Positions 20,956 to 29,504 of a DNA stretch of 64,000 nucleotides are shown here, piece by piece (positions within the stretch are counted from its first letter, which is position 1; every line of letters starts with the position of its first letter). The notes beneath the pieces are model-generated. The model worked only from the letters and a program-made list of their open reading frames with translations, was not told where the DNA came from and made no database searches. The position numbers and the translations under genes were made by a program. This DNA comes from Pseudomonadota bacterium (GTDB lineage Bacteria; Pseudomonadota; Gammaproteobacteria; Burkholderiales; Rhodocyclaceae): the NCBI GenBank assembly GCA_018241685.1, contig JAFEDJ010000021.1:124001-188000 (forward strand), read 5' to 3'.

Positions 20956-21492
20956 CTACGGGGCGGCGCTCCCGCTCGGATCGGCAAGCAGCCACCGACG
21001 GATCCACGCATCCATGCTCAGCCGCCCCGGCCCGAGCAGGATCAGTGGCATCAGCATAGCAAGGAAGAGCAGGGGCAACTTGAAATTGCCATGGCCAGCG
21101 TCGGTGATCGCATACCCCTGCCAGAGCTCGCCGAGCCCCATCCAGTCCGCGGGCCAATGCACGGCGGCGATCGCCACCACCGTCAGCACCGCGAGCGCCA
21201 CGCCGAAGAACCGCGTCGCCAACCCGAGCAGCAGGGCTGCGCCGCCGATCAACTCGATCCACGTGGCGAGCTGCCAGCTGACCTCCGGCGGCACCAGGTC
21301 GAACGGAAATGGAAACTGGTCCTGAATGTCGGCAAACCAGTTGGGGCCGAACAGCTTCTCCCGCCCCGACTCGAAGAACTCCCAGGCCAGCAGTGTCCGC
21401 AGGCCGAGCAGCGCAATCCATTGCCCAAGGCTCTCCAGCTGTCCCAGGCCCGTATCGAACCAGGCCGAAGCCTGGATGCGCAGAGTCGTCAT
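20956..21492 (-). CDS. DoxX family membrane protein (HvfX/GigT-like)
   Basis: The 178-aa protein has four TM helices with DoxX features: [25 protein letters not shown], then [26 protein letters not shown]. DoxX proteins are common companions of MNIO-type RiPP clusters; the exact job is not settled, with oxidative or redox and peptide-handling roles proposed. Its ATG at 21492 overlaps the DUF2063 stop (ATGA), so it is translationally coupled. Confidence 0.88.
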   Translation of the reverse strand: MTTLRIQASAWFDTGLGQLESLGQWIALLGLRTLLAWEFFESGREKLFGPNWFADIQDQFPFPFDLVPPEVSWQLATWIELIGGAALLLGLATRFFGVALAVLTVVAIAAVHWPADWMGLGELWQGYAITDAGHGNFKLPLLFLAMLMPLILLGPGRLSMDAWIRRWLLADPSGSAAP

Positions 21493-22247
21493 GTCCGTTC
21501 TCCCAGTAATACGCCGTGCTGGCACAACTCGGCCAGGCTGTGCCGGCCAAAATCGATGAATGCCGCATCGGCCGGCCGCCCCAGCTCCATGGCCAGCGCT
21601 TCGAGGGCTTGCCGCCCGCTGCGCTCGCCGTCGAGCAGCGCCAGCAGACGCGCACTTGCCGGGCTCAGCGCCATGAAGCGCACCGCGTCGTCCGCATCCC
21701 GATACACCACCAGATGGACCGCCTCGGGCTGGCGCGGCCGGAAGTCCGGCCCGATGCGCTGCACCGGCCATGCGAAAGCCAGCGACAGCCGCGCCGGGTT
21801 GGCCAGCGGCACGCCGTCGAACAGATCGCCGTCGGGCCGGTGCGGCGGCAGCGCCACGTCCATCACGTCCACCGCCAGCTCCGCCCATTCGTAGCGCCCC
21901 AGCTCGCCGAACCAGCGCGGCAGCGGCTGACGGCAGGCGCCGCTGTCCAGATAGGCCAGGAACTCCTGCGGGATCTCGCGGAACCACGGTGTCGCACAGC
22001 GCCAGTCGCGCAGGAAGGCGCGGCACAGACGGGTCCACCGGGCCTCGCCGAGCGTCGCCCGGGCCACCGGAAAGCAGCGGTCGAGGAAGCCGCGCAGACG
22101 CTGGAACACCAGCCCCTCGTACACCGCCATGCGCCCGGCCGGCACGCCCACCGGACAGGCAACCCGGCGGCCATGGCGCAGGCGCTCGCCAAAGGCGCTC
22201 TGCCAGGCCTGCAGCCCGGCGGCAGCCACGTCATCAGGCGCGCTCAC
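21489..22247 (-). CDS. DUF2063 (BufC/HvfC-like) RiPP partner protein
   Basis: The 252-aa protein has the DUF2063 DNA-binding-like N-terminal region, [22 protein letters not shown], and the downstream [16 protein letters not shown] segment ([12 protein letters not shown]). In bufferin and oxazolin systems this protein is the partner of the MNIO enzyme; it recognises the precursor and helps convert Cys to thiooxazole-type residues. It overlaps the MNIO gene by 4 bp at its start and the DoxX gene at its end. Confidence 0.88.
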   Translation of the reverse strand: MSAPDDVAAAGLQAWQSAFGERLRHGRRVACPVGVPAGRMAVYEGLVFQRLRGFLDRCFPVARATLGEARWTRLCRAFLRDWRCATPWFREIPQEFLAYLDSGACRQPLPRWFGELGRYEWAELAVDVMDVALPPHRPDGDLFDGVPLANPARLSLAFAWPVQRIGPDFRPRQPEAVHLVVYRDADDAVRFMALSPASARLLALLDGERSGRQALEALAMELGRPADAAFIDFGRHSLAELCQHGVLLGERT

Positions 22248-23089
22248 GCCGTCACCTCGATGGCCCGCCGTGCCCGGGCCTGGCGGGCGGCGATCTGCGC
22301 AACCTCAGCCCCCAGCGCGGCCAGCGGCGGAAAGTTGAAGTCCCGCTCCAGGCAGGTCGGCAGCGGCCCCGTGCGCGCGTAGGCGGCATCGAGCAGCGCC
22401 CACACCGGGTCGATCACGTCGGCGCCGTGGGTATCGAGGCGCAATCCGTCCGCCTCCACGTCATGTCCGGCGACGTGGATATAGCAGCAGCGCTCCAGCG
22501 GCAGCGCGTACAGGAATTCGTAAGGGTCGAAACCGAAGTTGGCGGCATTGACCAGGATGTTGTTCACGTCCAGGTGCAGCCGGCAGCCGGCCTCCTCCAC
22601 CACCGCGCGGATGAAGTCCGCCTCGCCCATCTCGGCGCCGGGCGGCGCCACGTAGTAGGAGGCGTTCTCGATGCCGATGGCCATGCCGAGCACGTCCTGG
22701 GCCTGGCGGATGCGGCCGGCGACCCAGCGCACCGCCTCGCCGGTGCACGGCAGCGGCAGCAGGTCGTAAAGCTGGCCGGCGTCGCCGCACCAGGACAGGT
22801 GTTCGGTGTACAGGCCGATGCCATGCCCGGCCATGAAGGCGCGGATGCGCGCCAGCAGTTCCGTGTCGAGGGGCTGCGGCCCGCCCAGATTCAGCGACAG
22901 GCCGTGGCAGACAAAGGGGTAACGCTCCGTGAAGGCGCGCAGCTGGCGCGCCGAACGGCCGCCCATGCCGGCCCAGTTCTCCGGTGCCAGCTCAAAAAAG
23001 TCCACCGTGTCGGGTACGCCGGCTTCCATCTCCGCCAGCAACTCGCGGCGAAAGCCGAGCCCGGCCCCGTGGGGCATGCGTCCTGGCAT
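22244..23089 (-). CDS. MNIO (DUF692) multinuclear iron oxidative enzyme, BufB/HvfB-like
   Basis: The 281-aa protein is a TIM-barrel MNIO. Metal-site and family motifs visible are GAGLGFRREL at the start, EHLSWCGD (about residue 92), IENASYY (about 142), LDVNNILVNAANFGFD (about 172) and HVAGHDVEADGLRLDTHGADV (about 195). The family oxidises Cys in RiPP precursors to copper-binding heterocycles, or related modifications. The start ATG at 23089 has GGGAGGA upstream. The gene follows the precursor by 58 bp. Confidence 0.92.
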   Translation of the reverse strand: MPGRMPHGAGLGFRRELLAEMEAGVPDTVDFFELAPENWAGMGGRSARQLRAFTERYPFVCHGLSLNLGGPQPLDTELLARIRAFMAGHGIGLYTEHLSWCGDAGQLYDLLPLPCTGEAVRWVAGRIRQAQDVLGMAIGIENASYYVAPPGAEMGEADFIRAVVEEAGCRLHLDVNNILVNAANFGFDPYEFLYALPLERCCYIHVAGHDVEADGLRLDTHGADVIDPVWALLDAAYARTGPLPTCLERDFNFPPLAALGAEVAQIAARQARARRAIEVTA

Positions 23090-23147
23090 GTTGAATCCTC
23101 CCGCAGGGGCCGGGAACGGCGTGCGCCGTCCCGGCCGTTCCGATCGA

Positions 23148-23459
23148 TTACTTCTTCTTGTCGGCACCGCAGCTGCCGTCGGCCTTCTTGTCGGCGCCAC
23201 AGGAGCCATCGGCCTTCTTGTCCATGGCCATCTTGTCGTTCATCTTCGTTTCGGCCTTGTGGGCGGACTTCCTGGTGGCCTTCTTGTCGGCACCGCACTT
23301 GCCTTCACCGCACTTGCCGTCCTGCATCTTGGTGTCGGCCTGGGCCAGCTGATAGCCCCCGGCCAGCGGCTTGGCGGCAAAGGGGTTGTCGGCAGCATGG
23401 GCGGCGCCGAAAGCAACGGAAGCAGCCAGGGCGGCGGTGAGAGCGGTAGCCTTGTTCAT
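23148..23459 (-). CDS. Cys-rich secreted RiPP precursor (bufferin/HvfA-like)
   Basis: The 103-aa precursor has a Sec signal peptide (cut near AHA-AD, residues 21-24), then NPFAAKPLAGGYQLA, a segment shared by HvfA/BufA-type precursors. Four Cys lie in short repeats: Cys50 and Cys55 in DGKCGEGKCG, and Cys87 and Cys97 in two DGSCGADKK copies near the Lys-rich end. EGKCG is the motif that MNIO/HvfBC enzymes modify in the known copper-buffering peptides. A Met-rich stretch MNDKMAMDK separates the pairs. AAGGAG lies before the start. Peptide would be exported and bind Cu(I). Confidence 0.9.
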   Translation of the reverse strand: MNKATALTAALAASVAFGAAHAADNPFAAKPLAGGYQLAQADTKMQDGKCGEGKCGADKKATRKSAHKAETKMNDKMAMDKKADGSCGADKKADGSCGADKKK

Positions 23460-23538
23460 TGCGAATCTCCTTGAGGGGTTGAAAGCAGCCCTGCCGGACG
23501 CCGGCATGGCGCCCCGGATTATCAGGTGCTGGCGATTG

Positions 23539-23565
23539 GACGGAAATGCCCCCCACGTTCTTACA
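23539..23565 (-). promoter_or_regulatory. ECF-type promoter for the copper RiPP operon
   Basis: Read on the minus strand, TGTAAG (23565-23560) is followed after a 17-bp gap (counting from GTAAG) by CGTC (23542-23539). TGTAA/CGTC pairs are the typical recognition elements of this ECF sigma class. It lies about 80 bp upstream of the precursor start, downstream of the terminator at 23605-23629. The operon-encoded sigma is the likely user. Confidence 0.65.
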
Positions 23566-23604
23566 GCAACGACAAAAAATTATTCACTGGCCCCGCGAAT
23601 GCCC

Positions 23605-23629
23605 AAAAAAACGCCGGCAAGAGCCGGCG
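23605..23629 (-). terminator. Intrinsic terminator after the AhpD-like gene
   Basis: On the minus strand CGCCGGC-TCTT-GCCGGCG is followed directly by seven T. It separates the AhpD-like gene transcript from the copper RiPP operon. Confidence 0.85.
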
Positions 23630-23683
23630 ATGAAAGGGCCGGACTAGCGGCCGAGAGGGAAAGGAAAAAGCGGCGTCGGGCGC

Positions 23684-24265
23684 TCAGCTCTTCGGCAGGC
23701 GGCCCATCAGGTAGAACTCGTCATTGGGGCGCAGAGAGATCAGGTTGGCGAGCCGATTGCTCATCGCGAAGAAGGCAGTGATCGCGCCGATGTCCCAGAT
23801 CGCCTCGTCGTCGAAGCCGTGGGCCTTGAGAGCCGCGATGTCGGCATCGCCGACGGTGGCCGCATCGAGGGACAGCTTCAGCGCGAAATCGAGCATTGCC
23901 TGCTGGCGCGGGCTGATCTCGGCCTTGCGGTAATTGGTGGCCAGCTGGTCGGCGACGCGCGGGTTCTTGGCGCGGATGCGCAGGATCGCCCCGTGGGCGA
24001 CCACACAGTACAGGCACTGGTTGGCGCCGGAAGTAGCAACGACGATCATCTCCCGCTCAGCCTTGCTGAGGCCGACGTCCTTCTCCATCAGCGCGTCGTG
24101 GTAGGCGAAGAAGGCGCGGAACTCCTCCGGGCGGTGGGCCAGCGCGAGGAACACATTGGGCACGAAGCCGGCCTTCTCCTGTACGGCCAGGATGCGGGCG
24201 CGCACGTCCTCCGGCAGGTCGGCGAGTTCGGGAACGGGATAACGGCTGATCGGCAGATCGGACAT
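23684..24265 (-). CDS. AhpD-like peroxidase-related (carboxymuconolactone decarboxylase family) protein
   Basis: The 193-aa protein has the AhpD catalytic CXXC-x3-H motif, CLYCVVAH (about residue 84-91), preceded by a Glu-containing LSKAEREMIVVATSGANQ segment. It fits the uncharacterised peroxidase-related enzyme group of the CMD family, which reduces peroxides with the Cys pair. It is monocistronic, with its own terminator, and sits upstream of the copper RiPP operon. Confidence 0.87.
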   Translation of the reverse strand: MSDLPISRYPVPELADLPEDVRARILAVQEKAGFVPNVFLALAHRPEEFRAFFAYHDALMEKDVGLSKAEREMIVVATSGANQCLYCVVAHGAILRIRAKNPRVADQLATNYRKAEISPRQQAMLDFALKLSLDAATVGDADIAALKAHGFDDEAIWDIGAITAFFAMSNRLANLISLRPNDEFYLMGRLPKS

Positions 24266-24514
24266 GGCTTGTCTCCAGGAGTCTTGTTATGTCGTGGCGC
24301 GGGGTGCGCACAGCCAGTGTAGCCGGCCCGCCGCAGCCCACCGCGCGGGCCGGCGCAGATCGTCGGAAAGTACAAACGAATTGGCCGAAAGCGCATGACG
24401 GCGGCCACCGGGCCGATACCGGCGGTATGCACAGAACTGCCGCCGGCGGCGCTTATCGCCACCGCCCCGCTCCCCTAAGATCAGCACGACAGCATTGACA
24501 CAAGGAGCACGGCC

Positions 24515-24865
24515 ATGCGCATCCGGATTGCCTGGGACCACGGGGAAGTCTTCGCCCGCCTCGACGACACGCCGGGCGCCCGCGCGATGCTGGCCGCGCT
24601 GCCGCTGCAATCCACTGCGACCAGCCGCGGCGACGAGCTCGTCCTCAGCGTTCCGCTACGCGTCCGCGCGGGCGGCAAGACCCGTGACGACCTGGAGCCG
24701 GGCACCGTGTTCTACTGGCCGGCCGGTGCGTCCATCGCCCTGCCCTTCGGCTCGTCGGCGGTCCACCACGACAGCGGCTGCCAGGTGCTCGGCCGCCTGG
24801 AGGACGACCCGCGCCTGCTGCGCCAGGTGCGCAGCGGCCACCTGCTGACGGTGACGCTGGCCTGA
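24515..24865 (+). CDS. Cyclophilin-like fold protein
   Basis: The 116-aa protein begins MRIRIAWDHGEVFARLDDTPGA, typical of the cyclophilin-like (PF04126) family, and has the later GTVFYWPAGASIALPFG and ILGRL-like (VLGRLEDDP) strands. The biochemical role of these stand-alone proteins is unknown. AAGGAGCAC lies before the ATG. It is convergent with the LysR gene that follows. Confidence 0.75.
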   Translation: MRIRIAWDHGEVFARLDDTPGARAMLAALPLQSTATSRGDELVLSVPLRVRAGGKTRDDLEPGTVFYWPAGASIALPFGSSAVHHDSGCQVLGRLEDDPRLLRQVRSGHLLTVTLA

Positions 24866-24890
24866 GGAACGCGCGGCCCCGGAGCGGCCC

Positions 24891-25796
24891 TCAGCGTTCC
24901 CAGTAGCCCGGCTCGGCATAGATGCGCTTCAGGTAGTCCATGAAGACGCGCACCTTGGCCGGCAGGTAGCGCTGCTGCGGATAGACCGCCTGGATCGCGT
25001 AGGCCGGCGCGGCGAAGTCGTCGAGCACGGTGACCAGCTCGCCGCGCTTCAGCTCGCCCTCGATCTCCCAGGTGGACCGCCAGCCGATGCCGAGGCCCTG
25101 CTTGACCCAGCTGTAGAGCAGCTCGCCGTCGTTGCAGTCGAGGTTGCCGCTGACCTTCACCGCCACCATCCTGCCGTCCTGCAGGAAGGACCAGCCGCGC
25201 TGCTGACCGCCCTGCAGGTTGAAGGCCAGGCAGTTGTGGTGGGCCAGGTCGTCCAGCGTCTGCGGCACCCCGTGGCGCTCGAAATAGGCCGGCGTGCCGC
25301 ACACCACGCGCCGGTTGCCGGCCAGCCGCACCGCCACGTAGTTCGGGTCGGTCACCTCGCCGATGCGGATCGACATGTCGTAGCCCTCGCGCACCAGGTC
25401 CACCACGCTGTCGGTCAGGTTGAAGGACAGCTTGAGGTCCGGGTACAGGGCCTGGAAGGCCGGCCCGTGGGGCGCCACGTGGCGCCGCCCGAAGGCCGCC
25501 GGCGCCGACACCACCAGATGGCCGCGCACCGTGTTGCGGCCGGCGGTGATCGCCGACTCCACGTCGTCGAAGTCTTTCAACAGCTGGCGTGCCTGTTCGA
25601 GAAAGCGCTCGCCCAGCTCGGTAAGGTGCAGGCCGCGCGTCGAGCGGTGCATCAGCTTGACGCCGAGGCGCCCCTCCAGCGCATCGAGGCGCCGCCCCAT
25701 GACCACCGGCGTGACCTGCTCGACCTGCGCCGCCGCGGCGAAGCTGCCCTTTTCCGCCACCAGCACGAAGCTGCGCAGCTCGGTATAACGATCCAT
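24891..25796 (-). CDS. LysR-type transcriptional regulator
   Basis: The 301-aa regulator has a DNA-binding domain (RSFVLVAEKGSFAAAAQVEQ, then VVMGRRLDALEGRLGVKL) and an effector domain with the DSVVDLVREGYDMSIRIGE pattern. It follows the chemoreceptor gene by 27 bp on the same strand and is likely the last gene of the glyoxylate-to-pyruvate operon. It may regulate that operon; no divergent target is next to it. Confidence 0.88.
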   Translation of the reverse strand: MDRYTELRSFVLVAEKGSFAAAAQVEQVTPVVMGRRLDALEGRLGVKLMHRSTRGLHLTELGERFLEQARQLLKDFDDVESAITAGRNTVRGHLVVSAPAAFGRRHVAPHGPAFQALYPDLKLSFNLTDSVVDLVREGYDMSIRIGEVTDPNYVAVRLAGNRRVVCGTPAYFERHGVPQTLDDLAHHNCLAFNLQGGQQRGWSFLQDGRMVAVKVSGNLDCNDGELLYSWVKQGLGIGWRSTWEIEGELKRGELVTVLDDFAAPAYAIQAVYPQQRYLPAKVRVFMDYLKRIYAEPGYWER

Positions 25797-25823
25797 TCTG
25801 AATTCTCCTTGTCGCGCTGCCGC

Positions 25824-27608
25824 TCAGTCGCCCACCACCGGCCAGCCGCGCGGGTCGAAGCCGTAGCGCAGCGCGCCCCAGTGGCGGCCGCCCACGCGCA
25901 GCGGGACCGCCACCTCGGTGAGGATGTCGCCGTTGTCGCGGGTGTAGGTGCGCACCACGAAGGGCTTGTCGGTCTGGCGGGCCACGGCCAGCGCGTCGGG
26001 GGTGTCGAACAGGCGCTTGTGACGGCTGCGTTCGCCATCTACCACCGGGTCGCCGCAGGCCGGATGGGAATGGCAGCGGTTGTGGGTCGGCGCATAACCG
26101 TTGCGATCCACCAGCACGCAGAAGCGCCCCCACTCGAAGCGCGCCAGCACCCGGTCGAGCACGTCCTGCAACGGGGTCTCCAGAGCCAGGTCGTAGCCGG
26201 TGTGATACTGGCGCGGGTCGGTGCCGGCAATCGGCCGGTAGATCTGGTCGAACACGTCGATGCCGCGCGCGGCGGCGCCTTCGAGGATCACCGCCAGCTC
26301 GGCCGCCGCCGGCTGCAGGGTGTTGATGACCGCGTGGAACTCACCCTCGCCGACGACGAAGCGCAGGATGATCTCCTGGATCTTGCCCGACGCCTGATCG
26401 AGCTCGCCGGCCACCGCCTCGCTGTGCTGCAGGCGCTCGCTGACCTGCTGGCTGAGGGCGTCGATCTCGCCGATGTTGCGATGCACCGTGCGGTTGCTGT
26501 CGGCGAAGCGCTCCAGCGTCGTGGCGACGCTGCCGAGAGTCCGCGCGGTGCTGTCGAAATCCCCCATCAGCACCGCGAAATTGGCCGCCGCCTTGTCCAT
26601 CACGTCGCGGGTCAGGCCGATGTCGTCGGTGATCCGGGCCGTCTCGCTGCGGGTGCTGTCCACCAGGCCCAGCATGCCGTCGATGTTGCGCGAGATCTCC
26701 TCGGAGGCCTGCCGGGAGCGCTCCGCCAGGCCGCGCACCTCGTCCGCCACCACAGAGAAGCCGCGCCCCGCCTCGCCGGCCCGGGCCGCCTCGATGGAGG
26801 CGTTGAGAGCCAGCAGATTGGTCTGCTCGGCGATCCCGCGGATCAGCGCGACGATGGCCTGGATGCTCTCCGAGCGGGCGCTCAGGTCGGCCACCGTGTG
26901 GTTGAAGCGCCCGACCCGCAGGCTGACCTCATTGACGCGCCGGGCCGCCTCTTCCAGTTCGTCGTTGGAGCTGCGCGCCAGCTCCAGGTTGGCCAGGGTC
27001 ACGCTGGCGATGCGCTGGGTCTCGGCACTGACCTCGCTGATTCCCAGCGTGGTCGCGCTGCTCGCCTCGCGCACCTGCTCGGCGAGGCGGTCCTGCCGCT
27101 GCGCACTGGCCGCCGACTGGCCCAGGTTGCGGCGGGTCAGCGCGGTGTCCATGCCGATGCGGAAGGTCATCAGGCGCACGTTGTTGAGCAGGTGGCGCAT
27201 CTTGCGCAGGAAGCGGTTGTAGGCCTCGGCCAGCTCGCGCAGCTCGTCGTGGGTGCTGGCCGGCAGGTCCCGCGACAGGTTGCCGACGCCGGCGCCGATC
27301 TGCTCGAAGATATCGATCACCGCGCGCACCGGCCGCACGATGAGGAAGCGGAAGTACCACACCGAGAAGGCCACGTAGGCCACCGAGGCGAGGAGGAGCG
27401 CCACGTTCCATCCCAGCAGCCCGTCGAGGGCCGCTCCGGCCTGCCCGTCCCCGCCCGGCAGGCCGCGCAGTTGCTCGCGGGTCCGCCAGGTCAGCGCCAG
27501 CAGCACGAGCTGGAAGCCGCACACCAGGAACAGGCTGCAGAACTTGCGGGTGAGGGAATTCCACACCACCCGCTCGCTCAGTTCATAGAGCCGGACTACG
27601 GCCTTCAT
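25824..27608 (-). CDS. Methyl-accepting chemotaxis protein with C-terminal sensor-like domain
   Basis: The 594-aa protein has two TM segments close together (about residues 22-44 and 68-95) with almost no periplasmic loop, a HAMP-like linker, then the MCP signalling domain around [20 protein letters not shown]. After it come about 150 extra residues (about 440-594) with a PAS/Cache-like look: [17 protein letters not shown], then [29 protein letters not shown]. The sensor therefore seems to be cytoplasmic and C-terminal, not N-terminal. The gene begins 7 bp after pyk, so it is probably part of the glyoxylate/glycerate operon. Confidence 0.88.
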   Translation of the reverse strand: MKAVVRLYELSERVVWNSLTRKFCSLFLVCGFQLVLLALTWRTREQLRGLPGGDGQAGAALDGLLGWNVALLLASVAYVAFSVWYFRFLIVRPVRAVIDIFEQIGAGVGNLSRDLPASTHDELRELAEAYNRFLRKMRHLLNNVRLMTFRIGMDTALTRRNLGQSAASAQRQDRLAEQVREASSATTLGISEVSAETQRIASVTLANLELARSSNDELEEAARRVNEVSLRVGRFNHTVADLSARSESIQAIVALIRGIAEQTNLLALNASIEAARAGEAGRGFSVVADEVRGLAERSRQASEEISRNIDGMLGLVDSTRSETARITDDIGLTRDVMDKAAANFAVLMGDFDSTARTLGSVATTLERFADSNRTVHRNIGEIDALSQQVSERLQHSEAVAGELDQASGKIQEIILRFVVGEGEFHAVINTLQPAAAELAVILEGAAARGIDVFDQIYRPIAGTDPRQYHTGYDLALETPLQDVLDRVLARFEWGRFCVLVDRNGYAPTHNRCHSHPACGDPVVDGERSRHKRLFDTPDALAVARQTDKPFVVRTYTRDNGDILTEVAVPLRVGGRHWGALRYGFDPRGWPVVGD

Positions 27609-27615
27609 GCCCGGC

Positions 27616-29037
27616 TCAAGCCCCCGGCACGCGGGCCACGTGCAGCAGGTTGGTGCTGCCCTGCTGGCCGAAGGGCAGGCCGGCGATGACCACCACCGTG
27701 TCGCCCGGCTGGGCCACCGCCTCGCGCAGGGCCGCGGCGGTGGCGTGCTCGATCATCTCGGCCACGTCATGCACCTCGTCGAAGGGCACCGGATGCACGC
27801 CCCAGGCGATGGCCAGGCGGCGCGCCGTGGCCTGCCGCGGGGTCAGCGCCAGGATCGGCGTCACCGGGCGTTCCCGGCTGGCCCGCAAGGCGCTGAAGCC
27901 GGAGGTGGTGAAGGCCACCGTGGCGGCCGGTTCGAGCAGGCCGGCGACGCGGCGCAGCGCGCAGCAGATGGCGTCCGGCGTGGTCGCCGCGGCCGGCGTG
28001 TGGCTGGCCTCCAGCTCACCGCGCCAGGCCGGGTCCTGCTCCACCTCGCCGATGATGCGGTCCATGATAGCCACCGCCTCCACCGGGTACTGGCCGGAGG
28101 CCGACTCGGCGGACAGCATCACCGCGTCGGCGCCTTCATACACCGCGGTGGCCACGTCGGAGGCTTCGGCGCGGGTCGGCACCGGGGCGGTGATCATCGA
28201 TTCGAGCATCTGCGTCGCCACCACCACCGGCCGGCCGGCGGCCCGCGCGGCACGCACGATGCGCCGCTGCAGCACCGGCACCTGCTGGGGCGGCAGCTCG
28301 ACGCCCAGGTCGCCACGGGCCACCATCACGCCGTCGGCCAGCGCGACGATGTCGTCCAGGTGCTCGATGGCCGCCGGCTTCTCCAGCTTGGCCATGATCC
28401 ACGCCTTGTCGCCGATCAGCTCGCGGGCCTCGCGGATGTCCTCGGGGCGCTGCACGAAGGACAGCGCAACCCAATCGACGCCCATTTCCAGGCCGAAGGC
28501 CAGGTCGGCCCGGTCCTTGGCGGTGAGCGGCGAGATCGGCAGCAGCACGCCGGGCACATTGACGCCCTTGCGGTCGGACAGCGGGCCGCCGACCAGCACG
28601 GTGGTCTCGGCGTGGTCCGGCCCGAAGCTGTCCACCCGCAGGCGCAGCTTGCCGTCGTCGAGCAGCAGCTCGGTGCCGGCTTCCAGCGCGGCGAAGATCT
28701 CCGGGTGCGGCAGGCCGGCGCGGGTCGCGTCGCCGTCGGCCGGGTCCAGGTCGAGGCGGAACGGCTGGCCGGCTTCGAGCAGCACCTTGCCGCCGGCGAT
28801 GCGGCCGACGCGCAGCTTGGGACCCTGCAGGTCCATCAGCACGCCGATCGGGCGGCCGCGCTCGGCCTCCACCTGGCGGATCAGCTTGAGGCGCTCGGCG
28901 TGGTCGGCATGGCTGCCGTGGCTGAAGTTGAGACGGAAGACATCGGCACCGGCATCGAAAAGTTCGCGGATGCGCTCCAGCGTCGAGCTAGACGGGCCGA
29001 GGGTGGCGAGGATGCGGGAACGGCGGGCGCGCTTCAT
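27616..29037 (-). CDS. pyk: Pyruvate kinase
   Basis: The 473-aa enzyme has the pyruvate kinase pattern: ILATLGPSS at the start, [31 protein letters not shown] and [22 protein letters not shown]. It converts PEP and ADP to pyruvate and ATP. Its ATG overlaps the stop of the GlcG-like gene. In this operon it completes the route from glycerate to pyruvate, and corresponds to the TtuE-type copy seen next to glycerate 2-kinase in tartrate and glyoxylate gene clusters. Confidence 0.95.
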   Translation of the reverse strand: MKRARRSRILATLGPSSSTLERIRELFDAGADVFRLNFSHGSHADHAERLKLIRQVEAERGRPIGVLMDLQGPKLRVGRIAGGKVLLEAGQPFRLDLDPADGDATRAGLPHPEIFAALEAGTELLLDDGKLRLRVDSFGPDHAETTVLVGGPLSDRKGVNVPGVLLPISPLTAKDRADLAFGLEMGVDWVALSFVQRPEDIREARELIGDKAWIMAKLEKPAAIEHLDDIVALADGVMVARGDLGVELPPQQVPVLQRRIVRAARAAGRPVVVATQMLESMITAPVPTRAEASDVATAVYEGADAVMLSAESASGQYPVEAVAIMDRIIGEVEQDPAWRGELEASHTPAAATTPDAICCALRRVAGLLEPAATVAFTTSGFSALRASRERPVTPILALTPRQATARRLAIAWGVHPVPFDEVHDVAEMIEHATAAALREAVAQPGDTVVVIAGLPFGQQGSTNLLHVARVPGA

Positions 29038-29444
29038 CACATCACCTCCGCCAACGCGGCGACCCCGGCGCGGGCCACCTGGGCGTCCTCGCCGGCCTTC
29101 ACGCCGGACACGCCGACAGCGCCAACGATCGTTCCATCCACGACGATCGGCTCGCCGCCTTCCAGCGGTACCACCGGCATCGCCAGCGCGGCGATGCGGC
29201 CGTTGTTCACCATGTCCTCGAAGGCCTTGCTGGGCTTGCCGGTGAGCACGCAGGTACGGGCCTTTTCCGGCGCCACGGCGGCGCTCATCAGCGGCGCGCC
29301 GTCCATGCGCTGCAGCCACAGGGCGTGGCCGCCGCCATCGCAGACGGCGATGCTTACCGCCCAGCCCTGGGCCCGCGCCTCGGCCTCGGCGGCCGCGGCA
29401 ATACGCTTCACGTCGTCGAGCGTGAGTGCCTTGATGTTCTTCAT
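29037..29444 (-). CDS. GlcG/HbpS family heme-binding-like protein
   Basis: The 135-aa protein has the GlcG/HbpS fold pattern: ALTLDDVKRIAAAAEAEA, SIAVCDGGGHALWLQRMDGA, and a C-terminal IVGAVGVSGVKAGEDAQVARAG. Such proteins often sit in glycolate and glyoxylate operons; the role is unknown and heme or ligand binding is shown only for some members. The gene overlaps pyk by one base (TGATG). Confidence 0.88.
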   Translation of the reverse strand: MKNIKALTLDDVKRIAAAAEAEARAQGWAVSIAVCDGGGHALWLQRMDGAPLMSAAVAPEKARTCVLTGKPSKAFEDMVNNGRIAALAMPVVPLEGGEPIVVDGTIVGAVGVSGVKAGEDAQVARAGVAALAEVM

Positions 29445-29504
29445 GTGTGTCTCCTCGTTATCTTTTGGTGTGCTGCGGTGGGGGCGAAGTCACTCGCCTG
29501 CGGA

